Origin: Blastocladiella emersonii ATCC 22665 | Lineage: Eukaryota; Blastocladiomycota; Blastocladiomycetes; Blastocladiales; Blastocladiaceae | Assembly: GCA_025594325.1 (NCBI GenBank) | Contig: JANHCV010000007.1 | Location: 1,674,001 to 1,738,000, forward strand | Reading direction: 5' to 3' | DNA: 64,000 bases | In this document: positions 1 through 9,260 of the stretch, piece after piece | Layout of the letters: every line of letters begins with the position of its first letter | Position numbering within the stretch: position 1 is the first letter of the stretch | Made by a program: the position numbers and the translations under genes | Notes under the pieces: model-generated | Seen by the model: the letters and a program-made list of their open reading frames with translations, nothing else | What the model was told of the DNA's origin: nothing | Database searches by the model: none

Positions 1-2
1 CG

Positions 3-788
3 TCCGGGTCCGCTGCCGCTGCGGCGGCAGCTGCCGCGCAGGCGTCGTCGACGTCGGGCGTCGCCAAGACGCGCCTCGCGACCGCCGGGTCCGCGAGCAA
101 CACCCTGACGGGCGCGCGCTTCCTGCCCAACCTGCTCGCGTGCATCGGCGTGCTCGCGTCCACGGCGCCGCGGTCCGTCATGGATACGGTCGTCACGCGG
201 TCGCTCCCCGTCTACCTGCAGATCCTCGAGTCGGGCGTGATCGGCGCCGAGACCAAGATCCTCGCCGCCGAGAACCTCGCCATCTTCGTCGAGTGCGGCG
301 CGCTCGCCAGCGATGCGCCCGAGCTCGAGCCCGCGACCGCGCTCCTGCAGGCGCTTACGGGGAACGGCGGTTCCGCCTCGGGGGCGGGTCTCGACGTGGC
401 CAGCGTTAAGTCGGTCGCGCAGCGCGACCGCAAGGCGCAGCGGGCCGCGTTCCGCGACGTGCTCGCGTTCCTCGACGCGGGCGACGCGCCGCACCTCAAG
501 CTCAAGTTCCGCAAGGAGAACGTGGTCCTGCAGACGTGGGCCCACCTCCGCCAGCTGTACCTGATCCGCGCCTCGCTCGGCGCCGCAGTCCACGTCCACT
601 TCCTGCGCAACCCGCTGCTCCGGGATATCTTCGGGTTCTCGCTTGCGGAAGACGCGGGGCTGTCGCGCGCCGAGCGCCGCGCGCTCTACTCCCAGTCCGG
701 CGAGATTGCGCGGTCACGCACGCAGCACCTCCAGAAGCAGCGGTCCATCCGCGCGAACAAGATTGGAGGGTACTTTGGCGACGATTGA
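3..788 (+). CDS. Interferon-related developmental regulator (IFRD) family protein, C-terminal part
   Basis: The reading frame is open from the window edge to a TGA at 786-788, so only the last 261 residues are present and the true start lies outside. The last ~100 residues match the IFRD C-terminal domain pattern: a basic RDRKAQRAAFRDVL stretch, then a PHLKLKF..NVVLQTWAHLRQLYLI segment, a HVHFLRNPLLRDIF segment and a basic tail with RTQHLQKQRS. The upstream part is helix-rich, as in the HEAT/ARM-like N-terminal region of this family, and starts with an Ala run. IFRD proteins (PC4/Tis7) are transcription or ribosome-associated regulators; the role in fungi is poorly known. Family assignment is from remembered family features, not a search. 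Confidence 0.75.
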   Translation, partial: SGSAAAAAAAAAQASSTSGVAKTRLATAGSASNTLTGARFLPNLLACIGVLASTAPRSVMDTVVTRSLPVYLQILESGVIGAETKILAAENLAIFVECGALASDAPELEPATALLQALTGNGGSASGAGLDVASVKSVAQRDRKAQRAAFRDVLAFLDAGDAPHLKLKFRKENVVLQTWAHLRQLYLIRASLGAAVHVHFLRNPLLRDIFGFSLAEDAGLSRAERRALYSQSGEIARSRTQHLQKQRSIRANKIGGYFGDD

Positions 789-834
789 GCGGGTGGGCGA
801 GTGTTATCAGCATTATGTATTCTGTTTCTTAGCA

Positions 835-1090
835 CCTCCTAGCGCGATGGACTTGGCGAGGGAGCGGTGGTGACGCCCGAGGCGTGCACGTGCGGATGAG
901 GCCCGCGTGGGCATCCTGGCGGCGCCGACTTGCGCCACCCGGAACTTTGCGCGCTCGGTTGTCCGCCGCCGCCACACTGCGAACCAACGCACAGTAAGCG
1001 CCGCCTGCACGCCCCGCACCGGCGAGTATAAAGCGGCCGCGCTCCCTGCGTCCCGATCCGCGCTCCCTCGACCACCCCTCACTTATTGCA
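835..1090 (+). promoter_or_regulatory. Promoter of the first tandem paralogue (shares blocks with the second)
   Basis: The stretch holds a CACGTG E-box at 887-892 followed by a GATGAGGCCCGCGTGGGCA block, a GGCGCCGAC block, a TATAAA box at 1027-1032 and a CGCTCCC..CGACCC leader just before the ATG at 1091. The same blocks in the same order occur at 2300-2510 upstream of the next gene, so promoter and gene were duplicated together. Confidence 0.6.
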
Positions 1091-1975
1091 ATGACTGTAC
1101 CCGACGACGCACTCACGCTCTCTCTCGGCTCCTCGGTTATGACCATTCCGGTCGGCTCGGAATTCACCCTGCTCGGCGTCAGCGGCAACAAGCTCACCTT
1201 CACGGCGGAGCGGCCCGAGGGCCCCGTCACGCTCAAGGTCAAGCTGATCAGCGTTGAGCCGGGCGACGACAGCGGCGACGAGGATGAAGAGGACGAGTAC
1301 GATGTCGCTCTGCTGGACGGCAAGGAGGGCAAGGCCATGCCGTCGTCGTCCTCGTCGACCATGTGCCAGATTAGCGGCTCGTCCGCGCGCTACGGTTCGC
1401 GCGATGTTGCCGAGGCGACCAAGATTGCGCCGTCGCCGTCCTCGTCGACCATGGGCCAGATCAACGGCTCTTCCGCGCGTTACGGGTCGCGCGAGGCCGT
1501 GCCCGCCGCTTTTGCGCCGCTTCCTGATGCCGCCTCGGCCTCCACCACGTCGGTCTCTGCTGTCTCGTCGTCCTCCTCGGACCCGTCAACGCACTCGACT
1601 CTTTTCGCTGGCTCGAGCACCGCGCCGTCTGCCCACGCCACGCCCGCGACGGCCAGCACTGGCGGCGACCGCCACGCCGAGATCCTGGCCAAGGCTATGC
1701 AGCGCGCCTTGGACTGCAAGTTCAAGGAGTCGTCGGATTTGGGTGGGACGGTGTACCCGATCGGCTACCTTGCCCGGATCCATGGCGACTTTAAGGACCA
1801 GACCGCGGCCAACGACTGGGGGGCTCGGACGGTCCGAAGCCTCAAGGGCAACACTGGCCTTGACTTCGACTCGCGCTTCACAAAGCAGTACTTCAGCGGC
1901 GCGTGGGCCTGTACCATCGAGACGTTTGACGAGTATCTTGCAGACAAGGCGCGGGCGTTCAAGCACCGCAAGTAA
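1091..1975 (+). CDS. Unknown protein, tandem paralogue A ('NDWG' family)
   Basis: Single-exon gene of 294 residues; I do not recognise the function. Residues 1-60 look like a small beta-rich module (IPVGSEFTLLGV..NKLTFTAERPEG) that runs into an acidic DDSGDEDEEDE patch. The middle ~110 residues are Ser/Ala-rich and contain a two-copy internal repeat built on STM.QI.GSSARYGSR. The last ~100 residues are the conserved part: DRHAEILAK, then TVYPIGYLARIHGDF, TAANDWGARTVRSL and WACTIETFDEYLADKA. The gene at 2511-3404 has the same three-part layout, and a fragment of the C-terminal module recurs at 9109-9260. No signal peptide or membrane segment is visible. A TATA box lies ~60 bp upstream of the ATG. 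Confidence 0.8.
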   Translation: MTVPDDALTLSLGSSVMTIPVGSEFTLLGVSGNKLTFTAERPEGPVTLKVKLISVEPGDDSGDEDEEDEYDVALLDGKEGKAMPSSSSSTMCQISGSSARYGSRDVAEATKIAPSPSSSTMGQINGSSARYGSREAVPAAFAPLPDAASASTTSVSAVSSSSSDPSTHSTLFAGSSTAPSAHATPATASTGGDRHAEILAKAMQRALDCKFKESSDLGGTVYPIGYLARIHGDFKDQTAANDWGARTVRSLKGNTGLDFDSRFTKQYFSGAWACTIETFDEYLADKARAFKHRK

Positions 1976-2299
1976 GAGCGGCTGTTGGTGTTGTTGATGA
2001 TGGCTGAGCTGATGCGGCAGAGCTGGTTGTTCGAACATGAATCATGCGTTCCTGCACTCAAACGAGCGCCTTCACTGAATGATCCCCGGGAGTATGCCTT
2101 GCAGATCGTTGGTTTCGAGCGACGCGCGATAGAAGCCTCGCGGCAATCGTTGTACACGCTGGCGGGCAGTTGAGCGACGGCGACGACTAAACGCGTGGAT
2201 AGACGGTCGACCATCATCTTTGCCATCACCCTTATTTACGCGGCATCTGGACTCTGAGCACCTCGATCGCGTGGTGACAGCGCGATTGAGTTCGGAGTG
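1976..2299. other. Intergenic between tandem paralogues
   Basis: This is the 3' flank of the first paralogue, with no credible gene. The promoter-like homology to the 835-1090 region begins near 2300. Confidence 0.5.
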
Positions 2300-2510
2300 C
2301 ACGCACGTGCAGATGAGGCCCGCGTGGGCAGCCCGTTGGCGCCGACGTGCGCCGCTCCAAACTGTCCGCCCCCGACTGTCCACCCCTGCGGCCGCCACAC
2401 CGCGACTGCGTTTGCTTCATGCGCCTGCTGGGACACGGCTCAGCCGAGTGTAAAGTAGCCACGCTCCCCGCGCCCCGACCCGCGCTCTTCCCTCAAACCC
2501 TCAAGCAACC
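2300..2510 (+). promoter_or_regulatory. Promoter of the second tandem paralogue
   Basis: It contains CACGTG at 2304-2309, GATGAGGCCCGCGTGGGCA, GGCGCCGACGTGCGCC and a TATA-like TGTAAA at 2449-2454 in the same order as in the 835-1090 promoter, with substitutions between the blocks. Retention of the same ordered blocks after the intervening sequence diverged suggests functional sites. Confidence 0.55.
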
Positions 2511-3404
2511 ATGGTCGTCCGCACCAACATCTCAATCCCGATCGGCGGCGCCTGCGCCGTCGTCAAGCCCGGTGACTCGCTGACCGTTCTGAGCGTCGAG
2601 AACGGCAAGCTCGAGTTCCAGATCGACCGCCCCGAGGGGTCCGCCATCGTCAAGGCCAAGATCGTCGGCATCGAGATCAAGCTGCTCGAGGATGATGGAG
2701 ATGAGCACAGCGATGCCGAGACCACGGTCGCTTCGGCCCCCGCCCCCGCGGCGACGCGCCAGATGCCCGGCTCGCGCGCGGCGGCGGCAGCGCGCCAGCA
2801 CTCGCAGCAGTCGACCGCTGGCCCGTCCTCCGCCATGGCACAGCAGGCCGGCGAGACGTCGTCCTCGTACCCGCCCACCCCGGCGTCGTACCCTCCAACC
2901 ACGCCGTCGCACTCGTCCATGCCCATGCCGATGCCGTCGTACCCGCCCGTCAGCAGCCAGTCGGCCGGCACCAACGTGGTCCAGATCGCCTCGCCGCCGC
3001 ACACCCCGCATCACCACGCGCCGCCTGCGGCTCCGGCTCCCGGCGCCGCCGCCGCGACGCCCAGCGGCCACGGCGCTCCTGCCGCTCCACCCGCGGCCAA
3101 CAGTGACCGCCACGCGCAGATCCTGGCCAAGTTCGCGGCGCACGGCCTCGAGCCCCGCAGCGTGACCGACCCGCAGCTCGGCACGCTGTACCAGGTCGGT
3201 TACCTCGTGCGCATCCACAGCAAGTTTGCGACGCAGCGCGAGGCCAACGACTGGGGCAGCGAGAACGTGCGGCGGATCCGCGGCACGATGCCCAGCGCCG
3301 AGTTTGATCGGCTGTTCATGAAGGGGTTCTTCCCGTGGAACGCGTGGGCGTGTACGCTCGCGACGTTCGAGAAGTACCTCGCGGGCAAGCTGAGCCAGCA
3401 GTGA
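2511..3404 (+). CDS. Unknown protein, tandem paralogue B ('NDWG' family)
   Basis: Single-exon gene of 297 residues, clearly a duplicate of the gene at 1091-1975 but well diverged. The N-terminal ~60 residues keep the IPIGGACAVVKPGDSL..NGKLEFQIDRPEG pattern and end in an acidic LLEDDGDEHSDAE patch. The middle is low-complexity Ser/Pro/Ala/His-rich. The C-terminal module is well preserved: SDRHAQILAKF, GTLYQVGYLVRIHSKF, REANDWGSENVRRI and WACTLATFEKYLAGK. No known domain is recognised. Both copies are intact, both keep promoter elements, and divergence is concentrated in the linker, which argues that both are expressed proteins rather than one being a relic. Confidence 0.8.
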   Translation: MVVRTNISIPIGGACAVVKPGDSLTVLSVENGKLEFQIDRPEGSAIVKAKIVGIEIKLLEDDGDEHSDAETTVASAPAPAATRQMPGSRAAAAARQHSQQSTAGPSSAMAQQAGETSSSYPPTPASYPPTTPSHSSMPMPMPSYPPVSSQSAGTNVVQIASPPHTPHHHAPPAAPAPGAAAATPSGHGAPAAPPAANSDRHAQILAKFAAHGLEPRSVTDPQLGTLYQVGYLVRIHSKFATQREANDWGSENVRRIRGTMPSAEFDRLFMKGFFPWNAWACTLATFEKYLAGKLSQQ

Positions 3405-3669
3405 TGTGTGATGGGCCAGTGTGATGTGATCAGTCCTAACAAAGAGTGTTGTGTGTTCTTGTCAGTTCTTCAGCAACCGTCTCTTTGAGTATCGTGGGAT
3501 CCAGTAACGTATGAATTTCAGCCTGCTCTCATCGGTTGTGCAGTTACTTGAGAGGGCGGCGATGCTGGTGCGAGTCGCGGGGTCGAGGCGTAGTGAAGTG
3601 TGGCGCGTCGCGGTCACACGCGCGGCGACTTGTGCGAGATGAAAAAGTCCAGCGCTCCCAGCACGCACG

Positions 3670-6600
3670 ATGAATCGCATGAAAATAAATGATAACCTCA
3701 TGCAACGCTTACCATTCGAGCTCTTCGAGGATATCCTCGCGTGGGCCGTCCGCGTCGACCCGATCGGCACCGACCCGCTTCCGCTGCTCCACGTCGCTCC
3801 TGGGCTTCGGCGCCTCCGCCGCACCGTGCTGTCCTGGTCACTGCACGTTCGCGTCTACCGCGCGCTAAAACCGGACAAGAAAGTCTTCCGCAAGCTGCTC
3901 ATTCAGCACAGCAGCAACTTGACGCTCTCTGACGTGTCCAACTGGAACCCGATCCGGTTCTACGTTACGCTGCTGAGCGCCGACGGCCAAGTCGACCTGC
4001 TCGACCAGTGGTCCGCGTCCGACCGTGTGATCCCGCACTCGCCCGACTACGTCGACTACGCGTCGGCCAACGGCCAGGTCAAGGTGCTCGACTGGTTTGC
4101 CAACAGAGGCGAGCACATGGGATACTCGGAGCGGGCCGTTGACGACGCTGTACGCCTGCGCAAGCTCGATTCGCTGACCTGGTGGGCCGAAAGTGACTTT
4201 AGAATCCTGATCTCGCCCGGCGTTTACGCCAGGGCGATCGAGCGAGACGACACGGAGGTCGTTCGGCTGCTTGGTTTGTGCGATCTTGAATCAACAGACG
4301 ATCATGGAAATCCGATATCGGTACTGGACCTCGCCATCGTGGCAGGCAGTTTCCGAGTCATCCGGCAATCCCTCAATGGCGACCTGCCCTTGCATTCATC
4401 GCCATCCCAGCCAGCCCCTCGATCTCGCAGCAGTTGGGAAAGCTGGAAAAGTGGCTGGAGTTCGGCCGAGAATGAACAAGCTAGGGCTGAGACGTCATCG
4501 AATTTTCGTTAGCTCGCTCAAGCTTGAGGCTGGTGCGGTCCAAGGTGAGGCTGAGCTTGAGCTGACTTCACCCTCACTGGGTCCGAGTTCGAGCAAACTA
4601 GGCCGAGCATGCGGCCGGGAATCTGAGTTGCTTGAAGCTTAGGGGAAGCCAAGTCAAACTTCCTCCTAATCGCCGTAGGTTGCGCTCCAGGCAACGAATC
4701 GTGAACAAGCTTCAGCAAGTTGGTAGCGTGGGACCCTTAGTCCATCTGAGTTTGCACCAAGTCGCTGCTCATTAAATATATCGATATCCGTCAAGGAAGA
4801 GTTGCTGGCGGCCCACGCTGGGATGCGCGACGCGTCGCGCGTGCTCACATGATTGGTCGCGTCGACGCGTTTCAGTTGCTGGACTGCCTCGCAACGCGTC
4901 TCTCCGAAGCAGCAACGAGTGCAAGACGTTGGAGCGAATTGGTCTAAGTTGATGAACTGAGTAAATCACACGGGGTTGGTCAGCCCGTGTGAGTTAGAAC
5001 GCGTGAAACGCCTGGGCTCGCGAGGCTCCGTGCGGCCGTCCGCACTGACTCGCGAGTTTTGATAGCCGTTACTCTCCCTAAGACACCTCGAATGTGCTAC
5101 CGAGCTGCGTGTATTCAAGCCGGCCTCAACGATGGGCCCGCTATTCCCCTCTCTTCATCACGGCCCGACGTCTGATTTGAACGGTGACACGAAAAATGCG
5201 CGCCGGGAGCCCTATCCGCCATCCGTCTGCTTGACGGCGACAATCCGCCATGTGTCGGCCACCTCTCTTGTCGCGCCGTCGCACCGTTGCCCCGTGGTGC
5301 CGGCCGCGTCGCTACCACCTCGCTGACCGCCCTACAAAATCGCTCGGCGTGTGTACTCTACATGAAGGACGTCCGTGCTGTCCCTGTTCGCGCTGACAGC
5401 TGGTCTCTGACGGCCATTCCCGCGCGAACGTCGTCTGGCGGTTACTGCCGTTCGTCGCGCTGCAGCTCCCCACGTTTCTGCTTGGGGATGTGACCGTGCG
5501 CCTCGAGGACCTCACCGACTCGCACCACTTCGTCGACCGCATGCCAGCGGCCGCCGTTGTCCGGTGCCTGTTGCCCGTCGCAGCGGCTGCGATCTCGGGC
5601 TCCGACACCACGGATCCCGCGACGCTCGCCAACGACCTCGATTCTCGCGCTGTTCGCTTGTCCGCGACGACGTCCTCGACGTCTGCATGTGGATCGCCGC
5701 CGCGTTCAACGACTCCGTGACCGTCCACACGCTTGCAGCTGCGACGTCCATCGGCGCGTCTTGCTTTTCTCGTCCACCAGTTCTTCATCTCCTTACGTCG
5801 CTTAGAATGCGCGCGAGTGTCCGTGAATCATGTCAACATTGAGGACGACTGCCACGCGCCGTTCTGCGTCGCGCCGTTCCCCAATTCTGAGGACGAGTGC
5901 TGTCACCGCGGCGAAGCGCAGTACCCGTCCAATATGCGCCTGACTCATCGTCAGTACGATCGCGATCGCGCTCCTGCACGATTCAAGCGCTCCAGGTGGA
6001 GCGGGCCTTGACCTTCGATTTTGAAAAAACCGTGAGCGAAGCGTTTGTGGACCAAGTATAATTAATTTGCATGAGGTTGGATCGGTTTTATAGCCGGCAG
6101 CAAGAAAAAGCGCTTTCGAGAGCCCGACGCGTGACGCGCCGAAGGCACGTGGCGGGCGCGAGACAGGCTGCGAGACATCGGTTGAAGGCGCCACAAGCCC
6201 TCAGGTGATGCTTCGGCACCAGCCACGGCGTCGGCAGTCCTCGACGCCTTGTCCTCCCGGCCCGCCGCTCTCTTCGGACGTCGCCCTGTTCACTACGAGC
6301 GTAGGCCCATCATGAAGCATTCCATTCCTTGACTTGGTGCAGTTGGTGCGACATACTTGAAAGCGTCCCCTCCTCGTGCTCCCCGCTCTTGCCATCGCAA
6401 GGCTCTTCCTTCCTTCAACTCAGCATGCCTTCCTCGAGCCGCTCCTCTCTACCCACTTCATCTGCTCCTCGTGTCGTGGCGTGACGCAAGTCAAAGGCCC
6501 CGACAGAGACTCAGGCCGCGGCGACAGCTGTCGGTCCGCGTTGCCCTCAGCGTTGGTCCATGGCATGCGACTTACACCCACCTTCGCGGCTCACGTTCTC

Positions 6601-7776
6601 TAGGCACTTGCCAACTTCTACCTGTCTTCGTGTCTTCGTGTGGGTCGGTATCTAGAACTACGGTATGGATTTGTGGGCAGCTCGAGAAGCTATATGACTT
6701 GGTACGTCCGCTTGTTTCCTCACGCGTGCGCAACGGTATTGCTCACTTCGCCCTCACGCACGATTATCACATAGGCGGTAATGCTCGCTGCCAAGAAGCT
6801 GATTGGCAAGTCGGTGACGCGCGAAGCCGCCGCCAGCTGGGTCACCAAGGTGTACTAGAACATGCTCGCGTCAAGTCGCTGGCCCGTGTCCAAGGAATCC
6901 GCGCTAACGCCATCAGGATGAGCCGGAGTTCGAGTTTGACACGCTCGAGGAGCTGGCGAACAAGGCGACGTGATCGATGGAGCGTGTATCGAAGATTATA
7001 CACTCTGTTTCCATTCTCATCCAAACTTGAAGCCTTTCTGTGAGTTTATGCAAGATGCGCGAAACTTTGCCTCCATGTCGCGCAACTTGAGCAAGCTCTC
7101 GGCCATGTATCACAAACTAGATCAAACTTGATTCCCTGAATGATGGAACTTGGGTAAGCTTGAGCAGGTTTGAATATGCCAATTTCAAGCTCAGAAATCT
7201 TGGAGGGACATAGCCGATCTTGGCGAGTTTGGTGAGCTTGCCCGAGCTCAGCCAAACTCAGCCGATTTGGGGGGTCGGTTGGGATGGCGATGTTCCGACT
7301 GGACTTGGATCTTGCCTCGCGTCCTCGACAACGAAAAAGTCGACGTTCTCGACTGGATCTATCGTGAAATCAAGCTTCCGTTGTACCTTGATCTCGACTA
7401 CCTCTATGGTTCCTTCTACGCAGACGTTTCTGAGTCGTTCGGGTCCTCGAGCGACAGTGACGCGTCGGCTCGCCGCGTTCGTTCCTTTTGGCGCTCGCTG
7501 ATCGTCTATGCCAACCAAAAGTCCAAGGTCCGCGCCCTCAGCTGGATTCACGAGGCGCTCCCGCGCGACCAGTTCCACGTCCCAGGCGAATGGCTCCGCT
7601 TCGCCGCGAACGATGACGAAGGCGCGGTTCTTGCGCGGCTTGAGTGGTGGAAGAGCTCAGGCGTGGAGCTTCCTTGTGCTGCCGCTAGCGATGCCGCCCG
7701 CGCCGCGGCCGAGTTTGGATTCGACAGGATCGCCGCGTGGTGGAGCGAGTCTGATGTTGTTCCCGATGTTGAATAA
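3670..7776 (+). pseudogene. F-box-type gene split by a 2.9-kb TIR element
   Basis: The 5' part (3670-4396) encodes an F-box-like start (MQRLPFELFEDILAWAV) and ankyrin-like helical repeats (VDLLDQW, VKVLDWFANRG, LDSLTWWAES, VLDLAIVAGSF). The 3' part (7295-7776) continues with DWTWILPRVLDNEKVDVLDW and ends FGFDRIAAWWSESD. The paralogue at 7925-9109 is colinear with both parts joined. Sequence 4397-7292 lies between them and is bounded by inverted repeats. Joining at the TT repeated at both borders keeps the frame open, giving ~402 residues, so the insertion is recent relative to other decay. As it stands the first part would terminate in element sequence after ~280 residues and lose its C-terminal third. 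Confidence 0.85.
4397..7292. mobile_element. 2.9-kb DNA-transposon-like insertion with terminal inverted repeats
   Basis: The ends are inverted repeats: CATCGCCATCCCAGCC at 4397-4412 and its complement with one change at 7277-7292. TT flanks both sides (4395-4396 and 7293-7294), a candidate 2-bp target duplication; TTC at 4395-4397 and 7293-7295 would make it 3 bp but with asymmetric ends. The outer ~300 bp at each end carry many short AAGCTTGAG / CAAACTT-type subterminal motifs in both orientations. A hairpin with CACACGGG / CCCGTGTG arms sits near 4967-4993. No intact transposase is visible, so it is non-autonomous or decayed. The middle (about 5400-5800) has protein-like stretches in two plus-strand frames that may be a coding relic. 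Confidence 0.75.
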
Positions 7777-7924
7777 TTAGCGCATTTGTGTGAAAACTCG
7801 CTCATACACAGCTCGCGTTGCTCATTGAGCCCATCAGATGACCATGCGTTTCAGAGGTCGCCGGGGTGACCGACCTGCACCGACGTGATCAACAGCTCCC
7901 GGCTGTCTCTGTCCGCCGACAACC

Positions 7925-9109
7925 ATGAAACTACATGAAATGAGCCATGGTAACAAGATGCAACGCTTGCCTTATGAGCTCATAGAGCATATCCTCTTGC
8001 TGGCCTTCCATACCGACCCAGTTTACACCGACCCGTTGCCGCTCCTGCTTGTCGCGCCTGGCCTCCTGCAGCTTCGCCGTGCAGCTCTCCGCTGAAGCCT
8101 TCACGACCGCTTCCACCGTGCACTGGAGCGCGGCGAGGATACTCTCCGCGAGCTGATCATCCAACATCGCAGCACCGCTCCCTTGCTCGGCGCGAAGCAA
8201 ACTATTTCCTATCTCGAATTACTTTGCATCGACGGTCGCGCCGACCTCCTCGACCAGTGGGTCGCCGCAGGTCGTAGTATTCCGGATTCGTACAGCTACA
8301 TGGACCTCGCCTCAGCCTTTGGGCAAACGAATATTCTCTCTTGGTTTGCCAATCGCGACGACCGCCCACTCTATACAGAGAACGCAATCAAGGAGGCGGC
8401 GCGCTTCCGCGAACTGGATTCTCTCGCGTGGTGGTCCGAGTCTGGCCTCCGCATCCACGTTCCCCGCCAAGTCCTTAAGGGCGCGTTAAAGCGCGACAAT
8501 CTCGAGGTCATCAACCTGTTTGTGTTGTGTGAAATCGAGCCGGTCGGCTTCTACGATCGCCCGAGTCAGCCCTTGCTTGACATGGCCATCATCGCGGGTA
8601 GCTTCAAGTTTATCAAGAGTCGAGCGTACAGCGACTGGGAACTCAACACCAGCCCCGACTGGGACTGGATCATCTCTTGTATCATCGACGAGGAAAACGT
8701 AAAAGCTTTCGCGTGGATTCACAAACACATCGACCCGCACTATCTTCGTCACGTCAAGTTCCCTGGCGGCGACAAGTGGAGTTTCGCAACCACGTCGGTT
8801 TCCGCTGGCAGTGGCAACTCCTTTTGGCGCGCGCTGGTTCCTTACGCCCATGACAAGTACAAGCTGCGTCTCCTGGAATGGCTCATCCAGACTCTCCCGC
8901 GCGAGGATGTGGGCCGCGCGGCTGACTTTCTCCGCCGCTATACGGCGCACGATGACCAAGACAAGGTCATCCAGCGACTCGAGTTTTGGATGAACCACGT
9001 TGGCGCGGACGTCCCGCTTCTCCAGGCGCAGCTGGCGGCACGCTACGCGAAGAATTTCGGGTTCGATCGCGTGCTTGCGTGGTTCCAAGGCAAAGGAATT
9101 GATCCTTGA
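7925..9109 (+). pseudogene. F-box-type paralogue with an in-frame nonsense codon
   Basis: The frame opens at ATG 7925 with MQRLPYELIEHILLLAF (F-box-like) and runs colinear with the interrupted gene upstream. A TGA at 8093-8095 stands where the upstream copy has a TGG (Trp) codon; after it the same frame continues to the stop at 9107-9109 without a frameshift. The remaining 308+ residues hold ankyrin-like units (ADLLDQWVAAG, TNILSWFANR, LDSLAWWSES, LDMAIIAGSF) and end FGFDRVLAWFQGKG. Full length would be ~394 residues. A single base change therefore truncates the protein after ~56 residues. It may still be translated from a downstream start, but the F-box would be lost. Confidence 0.75.
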
Positions 9110-9260
9110 TGAGATCTCACGGCAATCTCAACGACCAGACTGCCGCAAACGACTGGGGCAGCCGCAATGCCTGCAAACCTCACGTTTCCGCTATACGAGC
9201 CCGAATTGATCACTCGTTCATACAATTCTTTTTCCAGTACAACGTGGCAGAGTGCCTGGC
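9109..9260 (+). pseudogene. Fragment of the 'NDWG' family C-terminal module
   Basis: Translation in the ATPase frame gives RSHGNLNDQTAANDWGSRN followed by DHSFIQFFFQYN..ECLADVDD. This lines up with IHGDFKDQTAANDWGARTV and DSRFTKQYF....EYLADKA in the protein at 1091-1975. It is in frame with the downstream ATPase, so it is either a relic annotated into the gene by chance or a real N-terminal fusion. Confidence 0.6.

Noticed and set aside
6357-7043. 228-codon plus frame inside the 2.9-kb element
   Set aside because: Composition lacks protein-like pattern and no transposase motif was visible.
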